A stretch of DNA of 18,561 bases from assembly GCA_023437285.1 (NCBI GenBank), contig JAEZGP010000169.1:1-18561 (forward strand). Reading direction: 5' to 3'. A program made the translations under genes and the position numbers. A model generated the notes under the pieces. The model did no database searches and was not told the origin of the DNA. It was given only the letters and a program-made list of their open reading frames with translations. Shown one piece after another: positions 6,976 through 13,730 of the stretch (position 1 is the stretch's first letter; the number at the start of each line of letters is the position of its first letter). The DNA comes from Actinomycetes bacterium. Its GTDB lineage: Bacteria > Actinomycetota > Actinomycetes > Mycobacteriales > Micromonosporaceae.

Positions 6976-6989
6976 TGCGCTTTCGCGCA
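6976..6989 (-). other. GAAA-tetraloop hairpin
   Basis: On the minus strand TGCGC, GAAA, GCGCA form a perfect 5-bp stem capped by a GNRA tetraloop. It starts immediately after the larger hairpin that follows the 7021-7752 gene and ends just before the leader of tRNA-like element A. Such a compact stem could be a processing boundary or part of the structured RNA. Confidence 0.45.
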
Positions 6990-7011
6990 CCCCCGTCGCT
7001 CCCGACGGGGG
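6990..7011 (-). terminator. hairpin after the 7021-7752 gene
   Basis: On the minus strand CCCCCGTC (7011-7004) and GACGGGGG (6997-6990) form a perfect 8-bp stem with loop GGGAGC, starting 9 bases after the stop codon. It looks like a terminator or a 3'-end stabilising structure. No T-tract follows, so read-through into the tRNA-like elements is possible. Confidence 0.55.
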
Positions 7012-7020
7012 AGTCCTTGG

Positions 7021-7752
7021 TTAGCCGAAGATGTAGCTGAGCACCGCCTCGCCCGCCTTGCGGTCGACCGCCTCCACGCCGTTGGCCTCCTCGCGGGCGA
7101 ACTTCACCGCCTGCTGCAGCTTCTCCACCCGCTCCAGCAGCTCGGAGATCCGCTTGGCGGGCAGGGCGCCGGAGAACTTCACGGTCGTCCAGTAACCGAT
7201 TGCCATGTCCTCGTAGTACACCTCCACCTGGGCCGGGTGCTTCTCCGTCGCCTCGGCCTTCACGTGGTTGCGCGGCACCCTCTTCGTGCGGATGGTACGC
7301 ACCGGCTCGGTCGACCAGCAGTCGGCGGAGTCGTTGAACACCCACGACTCGGCGGCGTCGAGCACCGGCAGCTTCTTGACGAAGGTGTGCAGGTCGGTGA
7401 GCTGCTTCTCCAGGAACAGCAGGTACGGCACCGGCACGTCGGACAGCAGCGTGCGGCCGTCGACGACCACATCGGCCACCGCGACCCGGTTCGTCGCGTC
7501 CTTCGTCGCGGTCACGTCGAACAGTCGGGTCAGGGTCGCCGTGACCTGCCGGATCACCTCCTCCGCGCGTACCTGCACCTTCGTGGACTCGGGTGGCAGC
7601 TGCTCGCCCTCCTCGTCCTTCGGCTGGTACGTGCGCGCGATGCCCGACAGCAGCGCGGGCTTCTGCACGGCGTGGTGCGCCTCGGTCAGCTCCTGCAGCG
7701 ACCGGCTCTTGACGCCCTTCTCCACGGCGATGATCTGGTTCAGCTTCGGCAT
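7021..7752 (-). CDS. conserved actinobacterial/phage-type hypothetical protein
   Basis: A 243-residue, mostly alpha-helical, charged protein starting MPKLNQIIAVEKGVKSRSLQ. I associate this beginning with hypothetical proteins shared by actinobacteria and actinobacteriophages (possibly the family listed as DUF7873); its function is unknown to me. Visible features: a helical N-terminal third ending at the YQPKDEEGEQLPP turn, a middle part with VPVPYLLFLEKQLTDLHTFVKKLPVLD and a basic stretch TIRTKRVPRNHVKAEATEKHP, and a C-terminal helix (RISELLERVEKLQQAVKFAREEAN) that could form a coiled coil. No signal peptide or membrane segment is seen. The second of two adjacent ATGs (7752) is better spaced from GGAAGGG than the first (7755). 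The gene is followed by two hairpins and the two tRNA-like elements, all on the same strand. A role linked to RNA is possible but not shown. Confidence 0.8.
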   Translation of the reverse strand: MPKLNQIIAVEKGVKSRSLQELTEAHHAVQKPALLSGIARTYQPKDEEGEQLPPESTKVQVRAEEVIRQVTATLTRLFDVTATKDATNRVAVADVVVDGRTLLSDVPVPYLLFLEKQLTDLHTFVKKLPVLDAAESWVFNDSADCWSTEPVRTIRTKRVPRNHVKAEATEKHPAQVEVYYEDMAIGYWTTVKFSGALPAKRISELLERVEKLQQAVKFAREEANGVEAVDRKAGEAVLSYIFG

Positions 7753-7844
7753 CATGTCCCTTCCGACCGGTGCACCGTAGCGATGTGGGTCAAGGGGAGG
7801 CAACCATGATTCACGCGCTGAGGCGGGTTGCGGCCGGCGGTGAC

Positions 7845-8723
7845 TCACCTGGGAGTCGGCAGGTCCATCGAGGCGAGCTTGGCCGGGTCGCTCACGACCG
7901 CGATGCCGGCGATCTGACCATTCACGACGGTGAACGCGGCGACCGAGAGCGGGGTACCGTCAGCGCGCCAGGACGCGATGCCGGGCTGGCCGTTGACGAG
8001 CGCTGCTCGCGCCCACGCGGCTGTGGCAGCGAACCGCTGCGCGCCGGCGGCGATCCTGGTGGCGCCGAGGATCACGACCACGCCATCGGCGCCGTCGACG
8101 GTCAGCCTCACCTCGGGGTCGAGGACGCGCAACAGCCCTTCGAAGTCGCCGTGGCGAGCCGCCGCCAGGTATGCCTGGACCACCTCCTGCTGCTCGCGCC
8201 GGGCGACCGTCGGCCGCGCGGCCCCGCGTACCTTCTTGCGGGCGCGGCTGGCGAGCATCTTGGCCGCGTCGGCGGACTTGCCGAGGATCTGTCCGATCTC
8301 ATCGAACGGCACCGCGAACAGGTCGTGCAGCACGAACGCTAGCCGCTCGCTCGGCTTGAGCGACTCGAGGACGACGAGCAGCGCGAGCCCGACCGAGTCG
8401 GCGAGCTCCACGTCGTCTTCCGGTGCGGGGCCGTTGTCGACCGTCACCACGAACTCGGGCAGACCGCTGTCGTAGGACGCCTCCGGGCGGGCCTGGCGCG
8501 CGCGCAGAACATCCAGGCTGATCCGGCCGACCACCGTGGTCAGCCAGCCCGCCAGGTTCTCGATGGTCTCCGCGTCCTGGCGGGCGAGCCGCAGCCAAGC
8601 CTCCTGGACCACATCCTCGGCATCGGCGTGCGACCCGAGCATGCGATAGGCGACCGCGCGCAGCCGGTCGCGCTGAGCCTCAAACGCCTCGGCCACCAGG
8701 TTCGTCCGGCTGGTGTCAGTCAC
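7845..8723 (-). CDS. ECF41-type (SigJ-like) RNA polymerase sigma factor with C-terminal SnoaL-like domain
   Basis: A 292-residue extracytoplasmic-function sigma factor. Region 2 is AEAFEAQRDRLRAVAYRMLG...DAEDVVQEAWLRL and region 4 is LKPSERLAFVLHDLFAVPFDEIGQILGKSADAAKMLASRARKKV (split here at about residues 110-155). It continues into a ~120-residue NTF2/SnoaL-like domain ending SDPAKLAS, close to the C-terminal NPDKL-type motif of ECF41. A linker piece, SGLPEFVV, resembles the WLPEP-type motif of that group. In ECF41 proteins the fused domain replaces an anti-sigma factor. I chose the GTG at 8723 because AAGGAAAC lies upstream and region 2 then begins at the usual distance. It starts 4 bases after the VOC gene stop, so the two form one operon. 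Its own promoter motif appears upstream of that operon. Confidence 0.9.
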   Translation of the reverse strand: MTDTSRTNLVAEAFEAQRDRLRAVAYRMLGSHADAEDVVQEAWLRLARQDAETIENLAGWLTTVVGRISLDVLRARQARPEASYDSGLPEFVVTVDNGPAPEDDVELADSVGLALLVVLESLKPSERLAFVLHDLFAVPFDEIGQILGKSADAAKMLASRARKKVRGAARPTVARREQQEVVQAYLAAARHGDFEGLLRVLDPEVRLTVDGADGVVVILGATRIAAGAQRFAATAAWARAALVNGQPGIASWRADGTPLSVAAFTVVNGQIAGIAVVSDPAKLASMDLPTPR

Positions 8724-8727
8724 CTCG

Positions 8728-9117
8728 TCAGTTTCCTTGGCGCGGCTGGCGCAGCGAGATCCGGTTGCCGTCCGGGTCCACCGCCTCGATGCGAACACCG
8801 AACTCGTAGTCCACCGGTTCTTGCTCGTGGAAGGTCACGCCTCGTTGGCGCAGGACCTCGAAGTCCTTGCGCAGGTCGTCCGACTCCAGGAAGAGCGGAC
8901 CGGGCGTGATGCCCGGCTCGACCGGTTGTCCTGCGGCCGGCGGATGCGACCAAAGAAGGATCTTGACGGGGCTGTCGGCAACGCCCACGGTGAGGAAGCG
9001 TCCATTCGGCCCGGTATGGTCGATATGCTTTTCCAGGCCGAGCCCCTGCGTGTAGAACTTCAACGCGCGGTCCTGATCGGTCACGTAGACCGTCACATAC
9101 ATGATGTTCCTCAGCAT
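8728..9117 (-). CDS. VOC-family (glyoxalase/bleomycin-resistance/dioxygenase fold) protein
   Basis: A 129-residue single VOC-fold protein with two beta-alpha-beta-beta-beta modules: MYVTVYVTDQDRALKFYTQGLGLE first, then GVTFHEQEPVDYEFGVRIEAVDPDGNRISLRQ. The closing Glu-x-x-DPDGN pattern and the early strand resemble metal-binding VOC enzymes, but the substrate cannot be read from the sequence. Possible starts are the ATG at 9117 (GGAG 6 bases upstream, chosen) or the ATG at 9102 (GAGGA upstream). The gene lies directly before an ECF41-type sigma factor. ECF41 loci typically pair the sigma factor with a small enzyme-like gene under its control, so this protein is a likely target. It may act in detoxification or redox chemistry. 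Confidence 0.85.
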   Translation of the reverse strand: MLRNIMYVTVYVTDQDRALKFYTQGLGLEKHIDHTGPNGRFLTVGVADSPVKILLWSHPPAAGQPVEPGITPGPLFLESDDLRKDFEVLRQRGVTFHEQEPVDYEFGVRIEAVDPDGNRISLRQPRQGN

Positions 9118-9154
9118 CCCGCTCTCCACTTCGACGCTTGGCTGTTGCCCCTAT

Positions 9155-9181
9155 GACGGAAGTCGGCGGGAAGAGGTAACA
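9155..9181 (-). promoter_or_regulatory. candidate ECF41-type promoter
   Basis: On the minus strand TGTTACC (9181-9175) is followed after exactly 16 bases by CGTC (9158-9155). The ECF41 promoter motif as I recall it is TGTCACA, about 16 bases, CGTC, so this has 5 of 7 matches in the -35 and a full -10. The predicted transcript would begin about 30 bases before the VOC gene start. It would mean that the sigma factor encoded in this operon drives its own expression. Confidence 0.5.
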
Positions 9182-9251
9182 GGCGCCGGAGAGTCTGCTG
9201 CTGAGGAAACGCGGGGACGCGTCCGATTCTGCGAGACGTGGTACTCCGAGT

Positions 9252-9270
9252 GTCACGCCTTCGGCGTGAC
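9252..9270 (-). terminator. hairpin overlapping the stop codon of the FAD/Rieske gene
   Basis: GTCACGCC (9252-9259) and GGCGTGAC (9263-9270) form a perfect 8-bp stem with a 3-base loop. On the minus strand the TGA stop (9255-9253) lies inside the stem. Position and stability suggest a terminator or 3'-end structure; there is no T-tract. Confidence 0.5.
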
Positions 9271-10728
9271 CGGCTTCAGGGCCGATATCGCCGGACCCTG
9301 CAGGACCTCGCCGTCGACGCCGAACCGCGAACCGTGACACGGGCAGTCCCACGTACGCTCCGCGTCGTTGAAGCCGACGACGCAGCCCTGGTGCGTGCAG
9401 GTGGCCGACACCAGGTGCAGTTCGCCGTCGTCGTCGCGGAAGGCGGCCGTGCGGGTGCCGTCGACCGACACGACCGCGCCCTGCCCGGGTGCCAGCTTGT
9501 CCACGGTGGTGTCGGGCGAGCCGATCCGCTCACCCACCAGGTTCTTGGTCACCGTGAACGCGTTGCGGGCCAGGCTCGGCGCCTCCTTCAGCGGGTGCAG
9601 CCGGCGCGGGTCGTAGAGGCCTGCCCACGGCGGCTCCGCGTCGCCGGTGATGCGGGCGGTCAGCAGGGCGCCGGCCATCATCGCGTTGGTCATGCCCCAG
9701 GCGCCGAACCCGGTGGCGACCCACACGTGGTCGTGGCCGGGGTACGGGCCGACGAACGGTACGCCGTCGGTGGCCGTGTAGTCCTGCGCGGACCAGCGGA
9801 AGTCGGCGGAGGCGGCGGGGAAGTGGGTCGTCATCCACTCCGTCAGCCGGGCGTAACGCTCGTCGACGCCGGACTCGCCCGGCTTGTACGTCTCGCCGGT
9901 GACGATCAGCAGTCGCTGCCCACCCTCGTACGGCGCGGTGCGCACGGACCGGTCGTCGTCGACGCCGAGGAACATGCCGCCCGGGTCGGCCGACGCCGGG
10001 ATGGCCGCGGCGACCACCAGTTCCCGTTTCGTGGTCAGCCGCGCGAACAGCTCCGGCCGGTCCCAGACGGGAAAGCCCGTCGTGATGACGACGTCCGGCG
10101 CGGACACGCCGGCCCCGGAGGTCACCTTCACGTGGCCCTCGGCGAACTCCACCACCCGGCTGTCCTCGAACACCCGGGCGCCGAGCCGGATCAGGTCCTC
10201 GGTGAGCGCCAGGAGGAACTTGCGCGGGTGGAACTGTGCCTGCCCGCTCACGCGCACCGCCCCGGCGACCGGGTACGGCAGCGGCGTCGTGGTGACGAAC
10301 GTGGCCGGCAGGCCGGCCTCGGCGGCGGCGCGGGCCTCCCGCTCCAGCGACTGCGCGGCGTCGTCGTCGACGGCGTACGTGTACGCGTCGCGGGTCTCCC
10401 ATTCGCAGTCGGCGCCGAGCGTCCGCGCGGCGGCCGCCATGCGGGCGAGGGCATCGGCCTGCGACTGGGCGTAGAGGGCGGCCCGGTCGCCGAGGTCGGC
10501 GTACTTGGCGCCGTGCAGCGCGGTCACCTTGGCGGTCGTGTTGCCGGTGCTGGCCTCCGCGATCCGGCCGGCCTCCAGCACGACGACGCGGCGGCCGGCC
10601 CGGGCCAGCTCCCACGCCGTGCACAGGCCGGCGATGCCGCCGCCGACGACCACCACGTCGGCGGTCAGGTCATCACGCAGCGCGGGGTACTCCCCGCGCG
10701 GGGTCGTTCGCAGCCAGTAGGACGTCAC
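9253..10728 (-). CDS. FAD-dependent oxidoreductase with C-terminal Rieske [2Fe-2S] domain
   Basis: A 491-residue fusion. The N-terminus has the dinucleotide-binding motif VVVVGGGIAGLCTAWELARAG, followed by the DadA-type FAD oxidoreductase fold with GNTTAKVTALHG early and VATGFGAWGMTNAMMAG late. The last ~100 residues are a Rieske domain: CTHQGC (Cys444, His446, Cys449) and CPCHGS (Cys462, Cys464, His465), giving the two Cys-His pairs that bind the cluster and a probable disulfide. The architecture resembles the Bacillus YhfW-type proteins. It presumably oxidises an amine or other small molecule and passes electrons to the cluster; the substrate is unknown. It starts with GTG at 10728, with only a weak ribosome-binding site, 28 bases after the stop of the CorC/HlyC-type gene on the same strand. 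It may be co-transcribed or read as a nearly leaderless message. Confidence 0.9.
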   Translation of the reverse strand: MTSYWLRTTPRGEYPALRDDLTADVVVVGGGIAGLCTAWELARAGRRVVVLEAGRIAEASTGNTTAKVTALHGAKYADLGDRAALYAQSQADALARMAAAARTLGADCEWETRDAYTYAVDDDAAQSLEREARAAAEAGLPATFVTTTPLPYPVAGAVRVSGQAQFHPRKFLLALTEDLIRLGARVFEDSRVVEFAEGHVKVTSGAGVSAPDVVITTGFPVWDRPELFARLTTKRELVVAAAIPASADPGGMFLGVDDDRSVRTAPYEGGQRLLIVTGETYKPGESGVDERYARLTEWMTTHFPAASADFRWSAQDYTATDGVPFVGPYPGHDHVWVATGFGAWGMTNAMMAGALLTARITGDAEPPWAGLYDPRRLHPLKEAPSLARNAFTVTKNLVGERIGSPDTTVDKLAPGQGAVVSVDGTRTAAFRDDDGELHLVSATCTHQGCVVGFNDAERTWDCPCHGSRFGVDGEVLQGPAISALKPVTPKA

Positions 10729-10756
10729 CGGGTCGGCTTACCCCTGCGTGCCCGTG

Positions 10757-12052
10757 TCAAACGGTGTGGGGCTTACCCACGGGGAGAAGGCGCAGCCGCA
10801 CCTGGGTGATGGCGCGGCCGGCGACCTGGGTGATCTCGGCGGTGAACCGGGGGAAGGTCACGATCTCGCCGGGGGCGGTCGGGATGTGGCCGAGGCGGTC
10901 GAGGAGCAGGCCGGCGACGGTGGTGTAGTCGGCGTCGGCGATGGTGTCCGTGTCGATGCCGAGGTCGGGCAGGTCGTGGATGGGGAACGAGCCGGCCACC
11001 AGGAAGGTCTGTTCGTCCTCGCGGATGACGGCCTGCACGTCGCGGTCGGTTTCGTCGTAGATCTCGCCGACGACCTCCTCGATGAGGTCCTCCATGGTGA
11101 TGATCCCGTCGATCGTGCCGTGCTCGTTGACGACCACGGCGAACTGCTCGCGCCGGTGGCGAAGCTGGCGCATGGCGTCGGCGACGGGCAGGGTCTCGGG
11201 CAGCATCATCGGCTGGCGGACCCGGTCGGCGGCGGTCGGCCCGCCCTCGGCGCTGGGCAGCAGGTCGCGCAGGTGCACGACCCCGATCAGGTCGTCGAGG
11301 CCGCGCTGGCCGACGACGGGAGCCCGGGTGTGCCCGGAATCGGCGAGGACCCGCAGGGCGTCAGCGACCGGCAGGGCCCCGTCAAGGACGCGCACCTCGC
11401 CGCGCGGGATGAGGATGTCGCGCACGTCGCGCTCGGTGATCTCGAAGGCGCCGGCGATGATCTGCCGCTGCTGGGTGGTGAAGCCGCGCTGGGCGACGAC
11501 GAGTTCGCGCACCTCCTCGGTGGTGATCTCCGCGCGGTTGGCCCGCGGGTCGGCGCCGAGCAGGCGTACGACGAAGTCGGTGGCCTTCGCCAGCAGCCAC
11601 ACGATGGGTCGCGACGCGGTGGCCAGAAAGTCCAGCGGGCGTGCGGCGGCGAGTGCCCACCCCTCGGCGCGTTGCATGGCGATGCGCTTGGGTGCCAGTT
11701 CCCCGAGTACGAGCGTGAGGAAGGTGAGTACGAGCGTGACCGCCACGATGGCGGCGGGCTCGGCGGCGCGGCCGAGGAACTCCAGCGGCCCGACCAGCGG
11801 CTTGGCCAGGGATGTGGCCGCGAAGGCGGAGGCGAGGAACCCGGCGAGGGTGATGCCGATCTGGATGGTGGCCAGGAACCGGTTGGGGTCGCGGGAGAGG
11901 CGGGCGAGGACCCGGCCGCCCTTTGAGGAGCGCTCCAGCCGCTTGAGCTGCGACTCGCGCAGCGAGATGAGCGCCATCTCGCTGCCGGAGAGCGCTCCGT
12001 TGAGCAGCATGAGGATCAGGACGATCAGGATCTGGGTGCCGTAGCCGCCCAC
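10757..12052 (-). CDS. CNNM/CBS-domain membrane protein (HlyC/CorC family)
   Basis: A 431-residue protein with three parts. An N-terminal CNNM (DUF21) membrane domain spans about residues 1-185 (LILMLLNGALSGSEMALISL, IQIGITLAGFLASAFAA, LVLTFLTLVLGELAPKRIA). A CBS pair spans about 205-335 (MLPETLPVADAMRQL, FAVVVNEHGTIDGIITMEDL). A C-terminal CorC_HlyC domain spans about 345-425 (LVAGSFPIHDLPD, GEIVTFPRFTAEI). Members are linked to Mg2+/Co2+ export or resistance. The open frame runs upstream into the MerR gene in another frame, so I placed the start at the GTG at 12052, which puts the first hydrophobic segment at the N-terminus. AGAGGAAG lies rather far upstream (about 10-13 bases). It follows the MerR gene by 40 bases on the same strand and probably shares its transcript. 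Confidence 0.9.
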   Translation of the reverse strand: MGGYGTQILIVLILMLLNGALSGSEMALISLRESQLKRLERSSKGGRVLARLSRDPNRFLATIQIGITLAGFLASAFAATSLAKPLVGPLEFLGRAAEPAAIVAVTLVLTFLTLVLGELAPKRIAMQRAEGWALAAARPLDFLATASRPIVWLLAKATDFVVRLLGADPRANRAEITTEEVRELVVAQRGFTTQQRQIIAGAFEITERDVRDILIPRGEVRVLDGALPVADALRVLADSGHTRAPVVGQRGLDDLIGVVHLRDLLPSAEGGPTAADRVRQPMMLPETLPVADAMRQLRHRREQFAVVVNEHGTIDGIITMEDLIEEVVGEIYDETDRDVQAVIREDEQTFLVAGSFPIHDLPDLGIDTDTIADADYTTVAGLLLDRLGHIPTAPGEIVTFPRFTAEITQVAGRAITQVRLRLLPVGKPHTV

Positions 12053-12092
12053 GCGGGTGTCACTTCCTCTTATCGGGTGTCCACGGCCAGTA

Positions 12093-12491
12093 CTACCCGT
12101 GGGACATGGCCGTAAGCAACTCGGACGCCATGGTGACCAGGTGGTGGGCGCGGATGGCGAGGGCGGCGGCGACCCCGTTGGCGGCCGACCCGGCGCCCTC
12201 GGCGACCGCGCGCAGGGCCTCAACGTCGCGGCCGAGCCGGGCGATGACGTCGGCGAGGTCGGCGGCCGAGCCGGTGGCGAACTGTCGGGCGACGTCGTCG
12301 AGGCCCAGGCCCGAGGCCTCCAGTTGCCGGATCGTACCGATGAGGTCGACGGTGGCCGGGTCGTAGAGCCGGAAGCCGCCGCTGGTCCGCTCGGCGGGGT
12401 GGATGAGGCCCAGATTGGTGTAGAAGTCGACGGTGCGGTTGGAGACGCCAGCCGCCGCGGCAAGTTCGCCGATGCGCATCAACTCGGGCAC
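12093..12491 (-). CDS. MerR-family transcriptional regulator
   Basis: A 132-residue protein with an N-terminal winged-helix MerR domain, MRIGELAAAAGVSNRTVDFY, then TNLGLIHPAERTSGGFRLYDPATVDLIGTIRQLEASGLGLDDV. It has a helical C-terminal dimerisation/effector part without cysteines, so metal thiol-sensing of the classical MerR kind is unlikely. The start is the GTG at 12491, preceded by AAAGGAG at good spacing; an in-frame ATG 4 codons later is the alternative. It is divergent from the Spo0M gene with about 100 bases between, and upstream of the CNNM/CBS gene on the same strand. It may therefore control one or both. The effector is unknown. Confidence 0.88.
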   Translation of the reverse strand: MPELMRIGELAAAAGVSNRTVDFYTNLGLIHPAERTSGGFRLYDPATVDLIGTIRQLEASGLGLDDVARQFATGSAADLADVIARLGRDVEALRAVAEGAGSAANGVAAALAIRAHHLVTMASELLTAMSHG

Positions 12492-12593
12492 GCTCGCTCC
12501 TTTCACCAACCGTACAGCTCCACGTGCTAGTGTCCCCATCGTGGCTGAGCCTACCGGCCTTCTTACCAGGGCAGACACCCAGGAAGGAAACTG

Positions 12594-13688
12594 ATGGTCT
12601 TCAAGAAGATCCTCGCCAGCCTCGGCCTCGGCGGTGTCGAGGTCGACACCGTGCTTCCCCCGCATCCGGCCACCGGGGGCGGGCACCTGACGGGGCAGGT
12701 CAACCTGCGCGCGAAGTCGGACGCCGACATCGCCGCCATCACGCTGTACCTGGTCGCCTCCAGCCAGGCCGGTGAGGTCGAGCTGGGCCGGTTCCCCGTC
12801 GCCGGGGGCATCCGGGTGAGCGCCGGCTCCCAGCAGCAGATCCCGTTCAGCGTGCCGCTGCCGGAGCACACCCCCTTCACGGTCCTGTTCGGCCAGCAGC
12901 TGCCCGGCATCCGGCTCGGCGTGCGAACCGAGGTGGCGGTCGCGTCCGGCAGCGCCAAGGGCGACTTCGACCCGCTGCTGGTGGAGGCCGCCGACGTGCA
13001 CCAGCGCATCATGGACACGCTCGGCCTCATCGGCAGCAAGTTCGTGCGCAACGAGCTGCGCCCCGGCCAGCTGACCGGCCTGCCGGTCCCGGCCGCGCAG
13101 GCCATCACGTTCTGGGCCCCGCTGCCCGAGGGCCAACCGCCCGGCCCGCACGTCCCGCAGCTCACCTTCACGGTGACCGGCGGCGACGCGGGCGTCACGG
13201 TGCTAGCCGAGCTGGCCGGCCGGCCCGGCACGCCGGACCGCTACACGCTGTCCGCTGAGGACATCCGGCGGCTGTCCGACACCGAGGGCGGCTGGAGCGG
13301 CGAGGTCGACCGCTGGGTGATCAACGCGCTGGAGCGGCTCGGCCAGGCGCCGGCGGCCGGCGTCGGGTCCGGGGCGTTCCTGCAGGCGCACGCGCCGGCC
13401 CAGCCGCACTACGGACGCGGCCACCAGCAGGGCTACGGCGGCTACGGCGGCCAGCAGGGCGGTTACCAGTACTCCGGGTATCGCGGCCGGCCGTCGATGG
13501 CCGGCGCGGTCGCCATGGGTGTCGGCGGCGCGGCCCTCGGCTTCCTCGGCGGCATGATGATCGGCGACATGATCGGCGACGCGTTCGAGCCCGACGTGGC
13601 CGAGGCGGCGTCCGGGGCGGGGTTCGAGGACCCCGGGATGGCGGACGCCGGCTTTGAGGACTTCGGCGGGGACTTCGGGGAGTTCTGA
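12594..13688 (+). CDS. spo0M: Spo0M-family sporulation-control protein with C-terminal Gly-rich extension
   Basis: A 364-residue protein. Residues 1 to about 245 form the Spo0M arrestin-like double beta-sandwich: MVFKKILASLGLGGVEVDT at the start, GGHLTGQVNLRAKSDADI, IPFSVPLPEHTPFTVLFGQQLPG, DPLLVEAADVHQRIMDTLGLIG, and AQAITFWAPLP. In Bacillus Spo0M influences sporulation and stress; its role in actinobacteria is unclear. The C-terminus is an addition: a Gly/Tyr/Gln-rich linker, then a hydrophobic glycine-zipper segment at about 302-328 (MAGAVAMGVGGAALGFLGGM), then an acidic tail (FEDFGGDFGEF). This suggests membrane attachment or oligomerisation. The ATG has AGGAAGGAA upstream. The BI-1-type gene follows after 42 bases on the same strand. 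Confidence 0.9.
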   Translation: MVFKKILASLGLGGVEVDTVLPPHPATGGGHLTGQVNLRAKSDADIAAITLYLVASSQAGEVELGRFPVAGGIRVSAGSQQQIPFSVPLPEHTPFTVLFGQQLPGIRLGVRTEVAVASGSAKGDFDPLLVEAADVHQRIMDTLGLIGSKFVRNELRPGQLTGLPVPAAQAITFWAPLPEGQPPGPHVPQLTFTVTGGDAGVTVLAELAGRPGTPDRYTLSAEDIRRLSDTEGGWSGEVDRWVINALERLGQAPAAGVGSGAFLQAHAPAQPHYGRGHQQGYGGYGGQQGGYQYSGYRGRPSMAGAVAMGVGGAALGFLGGMMIGDMIGDAFEPDVAEAASGAGFEDPGMADAGFEDFGGDFGEF

Positions 13689-13730
13689 CCTTCCGGTACG
13701 CTGCTGACCCTCTGAAAGGACACCGACCGT

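Noticed and set aside
6700..6980. Group I or group II intron in a tRNA
   Set aside because: The spaces between halves and outside them are far too short, and no intron core or intron-encoded protein is seen.
10735..10760. Promoter for the FAD/Rieske gene (TTGACA, then TAAGCC after 14 bases)
   Set aside because: The -35 is perfect, but the spacer is too short and the -10 weak. The -35 also overlaps the stop codon of the preceding same-strand gene, so co-transcription explains expression as well.
9238..10809. Long plus-strand open frame opposite the FAD/Rieske gene
   Set aside because: It is a composition shadow: its translation is low-complexity Arg/Gly/Val/His-rich, and the opposite strand has clear FAD and Rieske motifs.
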